64,000 bases of DNA from Arthrobacter_B citreus. GTDB lineage: Bacteria > Actinomycetota > Actinomycetes > Actinomycetales > Micrococcaceae. The notes beneath the pieces are model-generated. The model was given only the letters and a program-made list of their open reading frames with translations, did no database searches and was not told the origin of the DNA. Positions 17,225-25,981 of the stretch are shown piece after piece. Numbering within the stretch: the stretch's first letter is position 1; every line of letters begins with the position of its first letter. The position numbers were made by a program, and so were the translations under genes. The stretch is taken from the NCBI RefSeq assembly GCF_042429235.1, contig NZ_JBHMBA010000008.1, one strand, 5' to 3'.

Positions 17225-20200
17225 GTGTCTGAGCAGAATCCCGGGGACAACGCCTCGGACTTCCTGCTGCCCTGGCTGGGACAATTGGGGCAGCATGCCG
17301 GATCGGACACGCTTCTGCATTTCACCCCCTCAGCATCCAACAGCATTGACCTGACGCACGCGCATCCTTCCGGGCTGGCCCAGCTGCTGGCCGGGCGCCG
17401 GACCCGGCTGTCCACCCTGCTGCGCGACTCCGAGCAGTACGGCGCAGCCATGAAGGCCGGACGCCTCCTGCGCGCCAAGATCTATGAACTGGGCACCGAC
17501 CGGGGGATCGACGTCGGATACCTCGCCGCCGGAACCGCTTCCTGGCGCTACGCCGCCGACGACGCCGTCCGCCCGGAATCGCTCACCGCCCCGGTCCTGC
17601 TGACGCCGGTATCGCTGACGGTGCACCCCTCCCAGGACGACTACGAGCTTCAGCTCACTGACAAAGCTTCGCTGAACCCCGCCTTTGTCCGGCACCTGCA
17701 GCAGGAACAGGAGCTGGACATCGACGTCGAGTCCCTGGCCCGGCTGGCCTACGGCACGGCGCGCTTCGATCCGCATCCAGTGCTGGAAAAACTGCGTGCC
17801 GTTACTGAAGGCGTCCGCGGCATCAACATTGAGCACCGGCTCCTCGTCTCCACCTTCGCCGATCTCTCCGACCTTTCCGAGGACAGCGCCCTGGACCCGG
17901 CGCACCCCATCCTGCGGGGACTGATGGACGCCGCCCGCGGCAAGAGCACCGGCGCCCCCGAAGCCAAGGACCCGGGCCTTCCCCCGCTCGATGACCGGAT
18001 GCCGGCGGACGAGCTCCTGGTGCTGGACGCCGACAGCGAGCAGCAGGACGTCCTGGACCTGATCGTTGCCGGTCAGTCCCTGGTGGTTTCCGCACCTCCG
18101 GGCACCGGACAGACCCAGACAGCCCTCAACGCCGCCGCAGCCCTCGTCCACGCCGGAAAATCGGTCCTCGTGGTTGCTGAACGCCGCGGCACCCTGAACC
18201 AGTTCGTCTCCGAGCTCGATACCCTGAACCTGGGCTCGGCCGTGCTCCAGCTTAACGCCGGGCTCACCGAACAGCAGTTGAAGGACCAGCTGGTCCGCGC
18301 CATCGTCCGCAACGAGAAGGCCGCCGCACCAGACCTCGAAAGCCTGCACAAGGTCCTCGTGGCCAACCGCCACCAGCTGCGCGACCATGTTAAGTCACTG
18401 CACAACGTGCGCCGCCGCTGGGGCTGCTCGCCGTACCAGGCCATGCAGTCCCTGGCCGAGCTGACCTCCATGACTCCGGCCCCGGCCACCACGGTACGGC
18501 TCAAGCGCAGCGTCCTGGACAGCATCACCGACCGCACCGAACTGACCGGCCGGCTGCGCCGCGCGGCGGAGCTGGGAAGCTTCAGCCGCGCCGCCACCAC
18601 CAGCCCCTGGTTTGGCGCCAAGCTGCTCAACCGCAAGGAAACCGAAGAAGCCTACGAGCTGACCCAGAGCCTGGCCCGCGACCTGCCGGAGCTGCGGGCC
18701 CAGGTGCAGGCCGTTGCCGAGCATTCCCAGATCCGCCTGGGCGAGACCTTCGCGCAGTGGGGCGAACAGCTGGAACTGCTGGTTGCCGTCCGGGAGAGCC
18801 TGGACAAGTTCACGCCGGACATCTTTGACCGCCCGGTCAGTGACCTGATTTCCGCCACGGCTTCCTCCTCGTGGCGCCGCGAACGCGCCGTCGACATGAG
18901 TTCCATGACCCGTTCCCGGCTCCGCCGGGTGGCCAAGGAGTACATCCGGCCGGGCGTGCACATCTCCGACCTGCACTCATCGCTGGTCGAGGTCCAGCAG
19001 CAGCGTGCCACTTGGGCACGTTACGCCACCACCCAGCGCCACCCCTCGGTCGCCACCGGCCTCGCGGACATCAACCGTTCCTACATCACCGTGAAGCAGC
19101 AGCTGGATACCCTCACCGGCATCCTTGACGGCACACCCGCCAAGCCCAACCTCGCGGAGCTGACGCTGGACGAGCTGGAAAAGCAGCTCGACGCGCTGGC
19201 CGGAGACCGGGAGACCCTCGAAACGCTGCCCGAGCGCACCCTGCTGCTCGATGAGATGCGCGGTCAGGGCCTTGGTGAACTGCTGGATGACCTGGAAGCG
19301 CGGGAGGTCCAGCCCCGGCAAGTCGGGTATGAACTGGAACTGGCATGGTGGCAGTCCGCCCTCGAAGCCATGATCAGCGGCGATGACTACCTGGCCATGA
19401 GCGACGGTGACAGCCTGCGGCGGCTGGAGGCAGAGTACCGGCTTGCCGACAACGCCCACGTTGCCTCGGGCAGCTCCCGCGTGCGTTTTGCCCTGGCCGA
19501 GCGCTGGCGCAATGGGGTCAAGGCCTCGGCCGCCGACGCCGCCACCCTCCGTGACGCCATCAAGAACGGACCGCTCACGCTGCAGCACCTCTGCAGCCAG
19601 CCGAAGGAACTGATCTCGGCACTCCTGCCGGTATGGGCCGCGAGCCCACTGGTGCTGCCCATGGTGCTCCCCGGAGACCGGAAATTCGACGCGGTGCTCA
19701 TTCTTGATGCCGAGTCCACGTCCCTGCAGTCCGCCGTGCCGGCGCTGGCCCGGGCGGCGCAGGTTGTTGCCTTTGGCGACGGCCAGCTGGGCGGCCCCCG
19801 CCCGTTCACCATCGGCGTCGAGCCCGCGCGTCCCGCAGGCGAGCAGCATGACCTGGTCAGCGTGTTTGAGGCCCTGTCCCAGGTCCTGCCGACCCGGGCC
19901 CTGTCCACGGTCTACCGCGGAACAGACCGCGAGCTGCTGCATCAGCTCAGCCGCAGCTTCTACGACGACCGGTTGACCACCGTCCCGCGCGGCAGCGATG
20001 TGTCCGACGACGAGCGGGCGCTCGTCGTGGAGTACCTCGCCGACGGAACGGGCATGCCCAGCGCCGACCACGAGGGCGTCGAAAGCGTCGCCGCCGAGGT
20101 CAACCGGGTTGTTGACCTGGTGTTCGAGCACATCCGCCGCCGGCCGCATCAGTCCCTCGCAGTTGTCACGGCAAGCCCGCGGCACGCTGTTCGGGTTGCT

Positions 20201-21136
20201 GAAGCGATCCGGGTGCAGATGGCGAACTTCCCCTGGGCCTCCGACTTCTTCACTCCCGGCAAGGAATCCTTCCGCGTGGTCCCCGTGGACCGCGCCGCCG
20301 GCCTCGTGCGGGACTGCGTGATCTTCTCACTCGGTTTCGGCCGCACCCCGCACGGGCGCGCACTGCACACCTTCGGTCCGTTGTCCGCAGCCGACGGCCG
20401 CGGCAAGTTCCTGACCGCCATGACGCGGGCGCGGAGCAAGCTCCATGTCCTGACCTGCTTCCGGCCCGAAGACCTGGACAAATCACGTCTCGGGTACGGC
20501 GCGCTCGATTTCTATGAGCTCATCAGCCGCGAACTGAGCCCTTCCGCCGGGGCCGGTTCCTTCCCCCGCATCGACACCGGGATCACCTTCAACGGAACCG
20601 GCGGACGCGACAGCGGGACCGGTGGGATCATGGACGAGGATCCGCTGGTGGCGGACCTGGTGAACCGGCTGCGGGCACGGGGAGCCAAGGTCTGGGACCA
20701 CTACCAGGGGACCATCGACATTGTCGCCACCGTTGACCGCAGCGGCAGCAGCGACAGCGACCCGACGGTGCCGATGGCGATCGAGTCCGACGGCACCGAG
20801 CGCTACCGCACCATGAGCGTGCGCGAACGCAGCCGGCTGCGGCCCCAGCTCCTGGAACGCCTCGGGTGGCGCTACATGCCACTGTGGACCATCGAAGTCT
20901 TCAGCGATCCCTCAGCATGCGCAGACCTTGTGGGGCGTTACCTGAACCTGCCGGCACCCAAAGACGGCGGCGACAAAGCCAGCACTCCGGCCGCGTCCGT
21001 CAGGGGTTCCATGGCCCGCCGCGGAAGCCAGCCGGTGGTTCCGCACGGCAGCAGCCGAATCCGGGAACGCGGAACGGTGACCCCCGGCAGGGAGGCTGGC
21101 CCGCAGGCCCCCGAAGAGGAAGCCCGCCAGCCGTGA
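17225..21136 (+). CDS. Very large helicase-like ATPase with atypical P-loop
   Basis: About 1303 residues, resembling large actinobacterial superfamily-1-type ATPases. A P-loop-like segment at about residues 288-298 reads APPGTGQTQTA, with glutamine where the Walker A lysine is expected. A Walker B-like VLILDAEST and a C-terminal SF1-like segment (FLTAMTRARSKLHVLT, resembling motif VI) are present. The last 100 or so residues include the RLGWRYMPLWTIEVFSDP type C-terminus seen in large helicase/nuclease proteins, then a basic Pro-rich tail. GTG 17225 is preferred because AGAGGG precedes it by 5 nt; in-frame upstream starts exist at 17174 and 17129. Function unknown; a DNA-maintenance role is inference. 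Confidence 0.72.
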   Translation: MSEQNPGDNASDFLLPWLGQLGQHAGSDTLLHFTPSASNSIDLTHAHPSGLAQLLAGRRTRLSTLLRDSEQYGAAMKAGRLLRAKIYELGTDRGIDVGYLAAGTASWRYAADDAVRPESLTAPVLLTPVSLTVHPSQDDYELQLTDKASLNPAFVRHLQQEQELDIDVESLARLAYGTARFDPHPVLEKLRAVTEGVRGINIEHRLLVSTFADLSDLSEDSALDPAHPILRGLMDAARGKSTGAPEAKDPGLPPLDDRMPADELLVLDADSEQQDVLDLIVAGQSLVVSAPPGTGQTQTALNAAAALVHAGKSVLVVAERRGTLNQFVSELDTLNLGSAVLQLNAGLTEQQLKDQLVRAIVRNEKAAAPDLESLHKVLVANRHQLRDHVKSLHNVRRRWGCSPYQAMQSLAELTSMTPAPATTVRLKRSVLDSITDRTELTGRLRRAAELGSFSRAATTSPWFGAKLLNRKETEEAYELTQSLARDLPELRAQVQAVAEHSQIRLGETFAQWGEQLELLVAVRESLDKFTPDIFDRPVSDLISATASSSWRRERAVDMSSMTRSRLRRVAKEYIRPGVHISDLHSSLVEVQQQRATWARYATTQRHPSVATGLADINRSYITVKQQLDTLTGILDGTPAKPNLAELTLDELEKQLDALAGDRETLETLPERTLLLDEMRGQGLGELLDDLEAREVQPRQVGYELELAWWQSALEAMISGDDYLAMSDGDSLRRLEAEYRLADNAHVASGSSRVRFALAERWRNGVKASAADAATLRDAIKNGPLTLQHLCSQPKELISALLPVWAASPLVLPMVLPGDRKFDAVLILDAESTSLQSAVPALARAAQVVAFGDGQLGGPRPFTIGVEPARPAGEQHDLVSVFEALSQVLPTRALSTVYRGTDRELLHQLSRSFYDDRLTTVPRGSDVSDDERALVVEYLADGTGMPSADHEGVESVAAEVNRVVDLVFEHIRRRPHQSLAVVTASPRHAVRVAEAIRVQMANFPWASDFFTPGKESFRVVPVDRAAGLVRDCVIFSLGFGRTPHGRALHTFGPLSAADGRGKFLTAMTRARSKLHVLTCFRPEDLDKSRLGYGALDFYELISRELSPSAGAGSFPRIDTGITFNGTGGRDSGTGGIMDEDPLVADLVNRLRARGAKVWDHYQGTIDIVATVDRSGSSDSDPTVPMAIESDGTERYRTMSVRERSRLRPQLLERLGWRYMPLWTIEVFSDPSACADLVGRYLNLPAPKDGGDKASTPAASVRGSMARRGSQPVVPHGSSRIRERGTVTPGREAGPQAPEEEARQP

Positions 21137-21333
21137 GCACCCGGAAACCACACCGGCGTGCAAGCGGCGGCGGCACGCCGGATATGGAGAAGCACTCCGC
21201 GCAAGCCGCGGCACCGGCCGAGCCGTCGGTGCTGAAGGTCAAAGCCACGGACGATGACCCCCGTGTCTGGGGCGACGCGCCGGAAGACCGCGATTCGTGG
21301 CTGCTCGAACAGCGTCCGCCGCACTGGGACTGA
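21133..21333 (+). CDS. Small hypothetical protein ending in PPHWD
   Basis: A 66-residue protein whose GTG start overlaps the stop of the large ATPase (GTGA), indicating coupled translation. The N-terminus is basic (STRKPHRRASGGG); the C-terminus is acidic and ends DAPEDRDSWLLEQRPPHWD. A short protein with an RPPHW-like C-terminus is common in actinobacteria. No function is known to me. The tight coupling suggests a partner of the ATPase. Confidence 0.7.
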   Translation: MSTRKPHRRASGGGTPDMEKHSAQAAAPAEPSVLKVKATDDDPRVWGDAPEDRDSWLLEQRPPHWD

Positions 21334-21341
21334 TTCACGAA

Positions 21342-22016
21342 TCATCCTCCGGTCAGGACCAGATGGATCCGGCCGGATCCGGAGGCTGCGGCCAGTGCTG
21401 CAGCCTCCGCGGGAGCGGCGGCCAGCACCACCACGGCCCCGCCCTCCTCTGACCCGGGCCACGCCCCGGTGCCTTCTTGGGAAGTCCACAGAACCGGGGC
21501 ATCCGCTGCCAGAACCACGGGAGCAACGGCCCCCGGATCTCCATCGGCGCTGCCCAGAATGACGTCCACCAGCTGCCCCGCCGAGATGAGCTGGACAAGA
21601 GCCGGATCTCCCGGACGGACGGCCACGGCCACCGAACCCGGGGGAGTGCCGGTCAGCAGCCCCACCCCAACCAGCGACGTCTGCATCAGCGGGCTTCCCC
21701 GCTTCAAGGGGGTTGCCAGGCGCCGGCCGGGCAGCCGGCCGGCATCGGTGAAGGAGTCCGGCGGGACGGATGCTGAGGCCACTTGCACTGTCTGAAGGTC
21801 CCCTGCCGTGATCAGTGCGCCGGCGGGCAGATCAGCCGCCGCGACCACCAGGGAAACTTCACCCGGGTCCGGCGGCAGCAGCGCCTGGACAGCGGTGCCG
21901 GCGGCGGCGCAGCACAGCAGGGCAGCAATCAGGCGGCGCCGTCGCAGGAGAAAACGCCGCAGCCGCAGTCCAAGAGCGGCGGCGGGGCCGGCATGCGGCG
22001 CGGAAAAAAGAAGCAC
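21342..22016 (-). CDS. SAF domain-containing membrane-anchored protein
   Basis: A 224-residue protein with a basic N-terminus, a single transmembrane helix (around residues 28-48) and an extracytoplasmic SAF domain: VVAAADLPAGALITAGDLQTV is the classic SAF start, as in CpaB/RcpC pilus proteins. The C-terminal part is Ala-rich. No pilus genes are nearby, so this is a stand-alone SAF protein of unknown role. It is convergent with the large ATPase operon, with only 8 nt between stops. Confidence 0.78.
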   Translation of the reverse strand: MLLFSAPHAGPAAALGLRLRRFLLRRRRLIAALLCCAAAGTAVQALLPPDPGEVSLVVAAADLPAGALITAGDLQTVQVASASVPPDSFTDAGRLPGRRLATPLKRGSPLMQTSLVGVGLLTGTPPGSVAVAVRPGDPALVQLISAGQLVDVILGSADGDPGAVAPVVLAADAPVLWTSQEGTGAWPGSEEGGAVVVLAAAPAEAAALAAASGSGRIHLVLTGG

Positions 22017-22147
22017 GGCACCGACACTAGGCGCCGGGGGAGCCCGGCAGGGTTCGCTGCCGCCTCCGGTGGAAAAACTCCGGCTGGATGGTGGTCAGGC
22101 GGGAGTGTGGAGGAACCATGCCGCGGAGGACGTCCGCAGCAAACCAG

Positions 22148-22468
22148 CTAGGCGACGGAGGAACCTGTCCCGGCGGCTGAACCGGCGGACTGTGATTTTG
22201 CCGACGACGCGGACTCGGACGATGTCGAGGAAGCAGCGCTGGCCGATGCGGTGTCGGACTTGGCCGGCGCCGCAGGCACGGAGTTCTTGGCGTCGCGGGA
22301 ATCGGTGCGGTAAAAGCCCGATCCCTTAAAGACCACGCCCACACTGTTGAACTTCTTGCGCAGGTTACCGCCGCAGGAAGGGCAAACGGTCAGGGTGTCC
22401 TCGGTGAAGGACTGCTGGATGTCGAAAGCGGAACCGCAGTCCTTGCAGGCATAGGCATACGTAGGCAC
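22148..22468 (-). CDS. FmdB family zinc-ribbon protein
   Basis: A 106-residue protein with an N-terminal zinc ribbon: MPTYAYACKDCG, then CPSCGG about 22 residues later, giving two CxxC pairs. FmdB-like regulators share this start. The C-terminal half is a low-complexity Ser/Ala tail that the family tolerates. The role is proposed to be regulatory or protein-binding; the target is unknown. Confidence 0.87.
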   Translation of the reverse strand: MPTYAYACKDCGSAFDIQQSFTEDTLTVCPSCGGNLRKKFNSVGVVFKGSGFYRTDSRDAKNSVPAAPAKSDTASASAASSTSSESASSAKSQSAGSAAGTGSSVA

Positions 22469-22560
22469 TGTTACTTACTCCTCCTGAAAACCAAGATGTC
22501 AGGTCCCTGGCCGCGCTGGTCCGTCGACAAACGGCAGCTGGCACTCGGTGGCCTTGAGTG

Positions 22561-23187
22561 CTAACTATACACCGGCTGCCGCGGCAGCACTGTCCACCCT
22601 GACGGGGTCAGGACCGCGTCCATTGGCTGGTCGAAGGCATCCGCGGGCCAGCTGTGGGCCGGGGCAAACTCATGGTCATAGACAAGGCCCACCGCCGGGG
22701 CGGCATTTCCGGCGGCCCGGAGGCCGGACAGGAACCGGTCGTAATATCCGCCGCCCTTGCCCATGCGGACGCCTGTTTTATCCACCGCCAGGGCGGGGAC
22801 CAGCACCAGGCTGAGCCCGGGCAGCTGTGCTGCCGGGACCCGTTCCCCCGCAGGTTCCGGCACCGACGGAAACAACCCCGGAACAAGCGGCGCGTCGGGA
22901 GTCCAGCGGCACCACAGGAGCCGGCGGTCCGGCTGGCAGACGGGGACCACGACGTCGTACCCCCGGTCCCGCAGGCCCTGAAGCAGCGGCAGGGTGCCGG
23001 GTTCGCGGCCGGCGGACAGATAAGCGGCCACCGTGCTGCCCGCAGGGACGAGGTCCGGGACGGCGGACAGCGCGTGTTCCGCCATGGAAACCCCGGCCGC
23101 CAAAGGGGCGGAGGAAGGCAGTTCCCGGCGCAGCCGGCGGTATTCTTCCCGAACCACTTCCTTTGGCTTGGGGCTTTTGGTGTCCAT
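22561..23187 (-). CDS. 5-formyltetrahydrofolate cyclo-ligase
   Basis: A 208-residue enzyme that converts 5-formyl-THF to 5,10-methenyl-THF using ATP. Signature MGKGGGYYDRFL near residues 150-165, with the N-terminal KEVVREEYRRLRREL, fits the family. Two adjacent ATGs occur; 23187 is preferred because GGAG lies 5 nt before it, whereas only 2 nt separate it from 23190. The gene is divergent from galU. Confidence 0.92.
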   Translation of the reverse strand: MDTKSPKPKEVVREEYRRLRRELPSSAPLAAGVSMAEHALSAVPDLVPAGSTVAAYLSAGREPGTLPLLQGLRDRGYDVVVPVCQPDRRLLWCRWTPDAPLVPGLFPSVPEPAGERVPAAQLPGLSLVLVPALAVDKTGVRMGKGGGYYDRFLSGLRAAGNAAPAVGLVYDHEFAPAHSWPADAFDQPMDAVLTPSGWTVLPRQPVYS

Positions 23188-23291
23188 CATGGCTCCATTC
23201 TCGCAAGAAACGGCCAATAAACGGCGCGGAGAGCGCGTTCAACGATCCGATATTTGGTGAAACGCGCCCGCGCTTATGTACTCTTACGGAC

Positions 23292-24197
23292 ATGACTTCA
23301 CGCGCCACCGTAACTAAAGCCGTTATTCCCGCCGCCGGGCTGGGTACTCGATTCCTGCCGGCAACCAAAGCCATGCCCAAGGAAATGCTGCCGGTGGTGG
23401 ACAAGCCCGCCATCCAGTATGTCGTGGAGGAAGCCGTCAATTCCGGCATGTCCGACATCCTGATGATTACCGGCCGCAACAAGCGTTCGCTGGAAGACCA
23501 CTTTGACCGCGTTCCGTTCATTGAAAAGACGCTCGAAGACAAGGGCGACCTGGAACGCCTTGCCATGGTCCGCGCGGCCTCTGAACTCGGTGAAATCCAC
23601 TACCTGCGCCAGGGTGACCCCAAGGGCCTCGGGCATGCGGTGCTGCGTGCCAAGCTCCATGTGGGCGACGAGCCCTTCGCAGTCCTGCTCGGTGATGACC
23701 TCATCGATGCCCGCGATGAGCTCCTCAAGCAGATGGTCGAGGTGCAGGCGAAGACCGGCGGCTCGGTGATCGCCCTGATCGAGGTGGAACCCGAGCAGAT
23801 CAGCTCCTACGGCTGTGCCGACATCTCAGTTGTTGAGGGCGAGGACTACGTCCGGGTCAACAAGCTGGTGGAAAAGCCCTCGGTGGACGAGGCACCCTCC
23901 AACCTGGCTGTCATCGGCCGCTACGTGCTGCACCCGGCAGTGTTCGGGGTGCTGGAGGAAACCGGTCCGGGCCGCGGCGGCGAAATCCAGCTGACCGACG
24001 CGCTGCAGACCCTTGCCGCGCAGGAAGATGGCGAAGGCGCCGGCGTGTACGGCGTTGTCTTCCGTGGCCGCCGGTACGACACCGGAGACAAGCTCAGCTA
24101 CCTCAAGGCCGTGGTGACGCTGGCCTCCGAGCGTGAGGACCTGGGTCCGGACCTTCGCGAGTGGCTCAAGAGCTTCACCGGTTCACTCGAAAGCTGA
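23292..24197 (+). CDS. galU: UTP-glucose-1-phosphate uridylyltransferase
   Basis: A 301-residue nucleotidyltransferase making UDP-glucose from UTP and glucose-1-phosphate. The nucleotide-binding signature is AAGLGTRFLPATKAMPKEML, followed by VVDKPAIQYVVEEAV. GDDLIDA contains the metal-binding Asp, and GRRYDTGDKLSYLKAVV is the C-terminal landmark. The open frame extends far upstream, but ATG 23292 gives the family N-terminus. It precedes the rimJ-like gene closely. Confidence 0.96.
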   Translation: MTSRATVTKAVIPAAGLGTRFLPATKAMPKEMLPVVDKPAIQYVVEEAVNSGMSDILMITGRNKRSLEDHFDRVPFIEKTLEDKGDLERLAMVRAASELGEIHYLRQGDPKGLGHAVLRAKLHVGDEPFAVLLGDDLIDARDELLKQMVEVQAKTGGSVIALIEVEPEQISSYGCADISVVEGEDYVRVNKLVEKPSVDEAPSNLAVIGRYVLHPAVFGVLEETGPGRGGEIQLTDALQTLAAQEDGEGAGVYGVVFRGRRYDTGDKLSYLKAVVTLASEREDLGPDLREWLKSFTGSLES

Positions 24198-24201
24198 TGC
24201 C

Positions 24202-24819
24202 GTGTGGAGGTCGGCCATCTGGCCGGTGACGTTGGAATGCGGGGATCTCGGACTGAGGCCCATCCGCTACCGTGACCGCCGTGAATGGACCGACCTCAGG
24301 ATGCGCAACGCCAAGTGGATGGCACCCTGGGAAGCGAGCAACCCGCTTCCCGGGGGCGAACTCCCGTCCTACGCGGCCATGGTGCGCAGCCTCAACCAGC
24401 AGGCGAGGCAGGATACGGCGCTGCCCTTCCTCATCACTGAACGCCGGGGCGGGCTGCGCAATCCACCGGCCATAACCGGGCAGCTGACGGTCTCGACCAT
24501 TGTCTGGGGATCGGCCCGCATGGCAACCCTCGGGTACTGGGTGGACGAGGCCCGGGCCGGCCGGGGAATCGCGCCGACGGCGGTGGCCATGGCCACGGAT
24601 CACTGCTTCCGGGCACTGGGGCTGCACCGGATGGAGATCAACATCAGGCCGGAAAACACCGCCAGCCTGAGGGTGGTCGAGAAGCTGGGCTTCCGGGATG
24701 AGGGGATGCGCGAGCGGTACCTGCACATCGGCGGCCGGTGGGCTGACCACCGCAGCTTTGCCCTCACCACCGAGGACGTGCCCGAAGGGCTGCTGAACCG
24801 GTGGCTGGCGCGGCGGTAA
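24202..24819 (+). CDS. RimJ/RimL-type GNAT N-acetyltransferase
   Basis: A GNAT acetyltransferase of the RimJ class (ribosomal-protein N-terminal acetylation or related). Acetyl-CoA-binding segment GYWVDEARAGRGIAPTAVAM and NTASLRVVEKLGFRDEG are canonical. Start choice is unresolved. GTG 24202 has no obvious ribosome-binding site. A perfect GGAGG (24206-24210) is 6 nt before an in-frame ATC at 24217 and 15 nt before GTG 24226. The 24202 start gives 205 residues. It sits 4 nt after galU, a common actinobacterial arrangement. Confidence 0.87.
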   Translation: MWRSAIWPVTLECGDLGLRPIRYRDRREWTDLRMRNAKWMAPWEASNPLPGGELPSYAAMVRSLNQQARQDTALPFLITERRGGLRNPPAITGQLTVSTIVWGSARMATLGYWVDEARAGRGIAPTAVAMATDHCFRALGLHRMEINIRPENTASLRVVEKLGFRDEGMRERYLHIGGRWADHRSFALTTEDVPEGLLNRWLARR

Positions 24820-24910
24820 AGAGGCCTGCGAGGTCCTTTTTCGCGACCGAACTCCGACACACCGGCAGCAATGCGGCCCGCTGTGTGTATTAGCTCATAA
24901 CGTCGTAGAT

Positions 24911-25969
24911 GTGGACTTCCCTCTCAACAGCTCCCTGATCCTGGCCGCAACTGTCGGTCTTTGGCTGCTGTGGGTTGGTCCTTATGTTTTCCGCCGGTCG
25001 GGTCTGTCCACGGTGCCGGTGGCCGGCGCTCCCTCTCCCTCTCCCTCGTCAACAGTCATCCGCTCCTCCATCTCCGCCGATGGTCTGTCCCAGCAGGGGA
25101 ACATTATGTACAACGCCTCCACCTCCCGGCCCAATGACACCACTGCACCGGCACGTTACGGCACCCACGGAGAAACCGGCTCACCGGAACCGCTGCCGTC
25201 CCGGCAGCCGCAGTTCCGCATCCGCTACGGCCGGGCCGCCCTCGCCCTGGCGGGAGCGCTGGCCCTCGTCTGCACCGTGTTGGGGCTGCCGCTGGCACTG
25301 TTCGGAGCCGTCTCCTGGTGGCTTCCCATCGCAGCCGCGGCAACAACCGCCGCTGCAGCCGCATCGCTGCGCACCCTTGCCGTACGGGACCGCCGGCGCC
25401 GTGTCGACGCCGCCTTCCGTGCTGCCATGGGGTCCAGCCGCCAAACAGCCCCGCGTGAAGAAGCAGCCCCGCGTCAGGAAGCAGCCCCGCGTCAGGAAGC
25501 TTCCCCGACCCACAGGGAAGAGCCGGTGACTCCCCGCGAGACCGTGCTCTTCGACGCCCAGAGCCCTTCCGGATCTGATGCTTCAGCTTCGGACGCTGCG
25601 CCCGCGGCATCCTCCGTCACCACGGCGCCGGGAGCAGCTGACCGCCGGCTGACGGCTGCGGAGCTGCGGACCGCCGCGCTGGAAGTTGCCGCCAAGGCAG
25701 CGCCTGCGGCACCGGCCGGACCGCCGAAGACCTCCACCACTCCGTGGGAGCCGGTGGCCGTCCCAAAACCCACCTACGTTGAGGCTGCCGTCGCCCCGCG
25801 TCCCGCGCCGGAGCCCCTGGTGCTCCCGGAGCCGCCCAAACCGGCAGCACGCACCTCCCTGCGCCCGCCGGCCGTACACAGCACTGCCGCCGCACCGGGC
25901 ACCGACGCCGCGGCACCGAGCACCGGCAAGATCAATCTGGACGACGTCCTGCAGCGGCGCCGCGCCTAG
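24911..25969 (+). CDS. Hypothetical membrane protein with Pro/Ala-rich cytoplasmic tail
   Basis: A 352-residue protein. It starts with a transmembrane segment (LILAATVGLWLLWVGPYVFRR), has two more hydrophobic segments around residues 110-155 and then a long low-complexity Ala/Pro/Glu-rich tail. The tail includes a tandem 18-bp repeat encoding EAAPRQ units. The closing sequence TGKINLDDVLQRRRA looks like a conserved C-terminal peptide. It follows galU-rimJ. I do not recognise a function. Confidence 0.75.
   Translation: MDFPLNSSLILAATVGLWLLWVGPYVFRRSGLSTVPVAGAPSPSPSSTVIRSSISADGLSQQGNIMYNASTSRPNDTTAPARYGTHGETGSPEPLPSRQPQFRIRYGRAALALAGALALVCTVLGLPLALFGAVSWWLPIAAAATTAAAAASLRTLAVRDRRRRVDAAFRAAMGSSRQTAPREEAAPRQEAAPRQEASPTHREEPVTPRETVLFDAQSPSGSDASASDAAPAASSVTTAPGAADRRLTAAELRTAALEVAAKAAPAAPAGPPKTSTTPWEPVAVPKPTYVEAAVAPRPAPEPLVLPEPPKPAARTSLRPPAVHSTAAAPGTDAAAPSTGKINLDDVLQRRRA
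25445..25498 (+). repeat. 18-bp tandem repeat, three units, in-frame
   Basis: Units 25445-25462, 25463-25480 and 25481-25498. The second and third are identical (GCAGCCCCGCGTCAGGAA) and the first differs at a few positions. It encodes EAAPRQ-type hexapeptides inside the hypothetical membrane protein, and could vary in length between strains. Confidence 0.85.
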
Positions 25970-25981
25970 CCTCCGCCCTGC

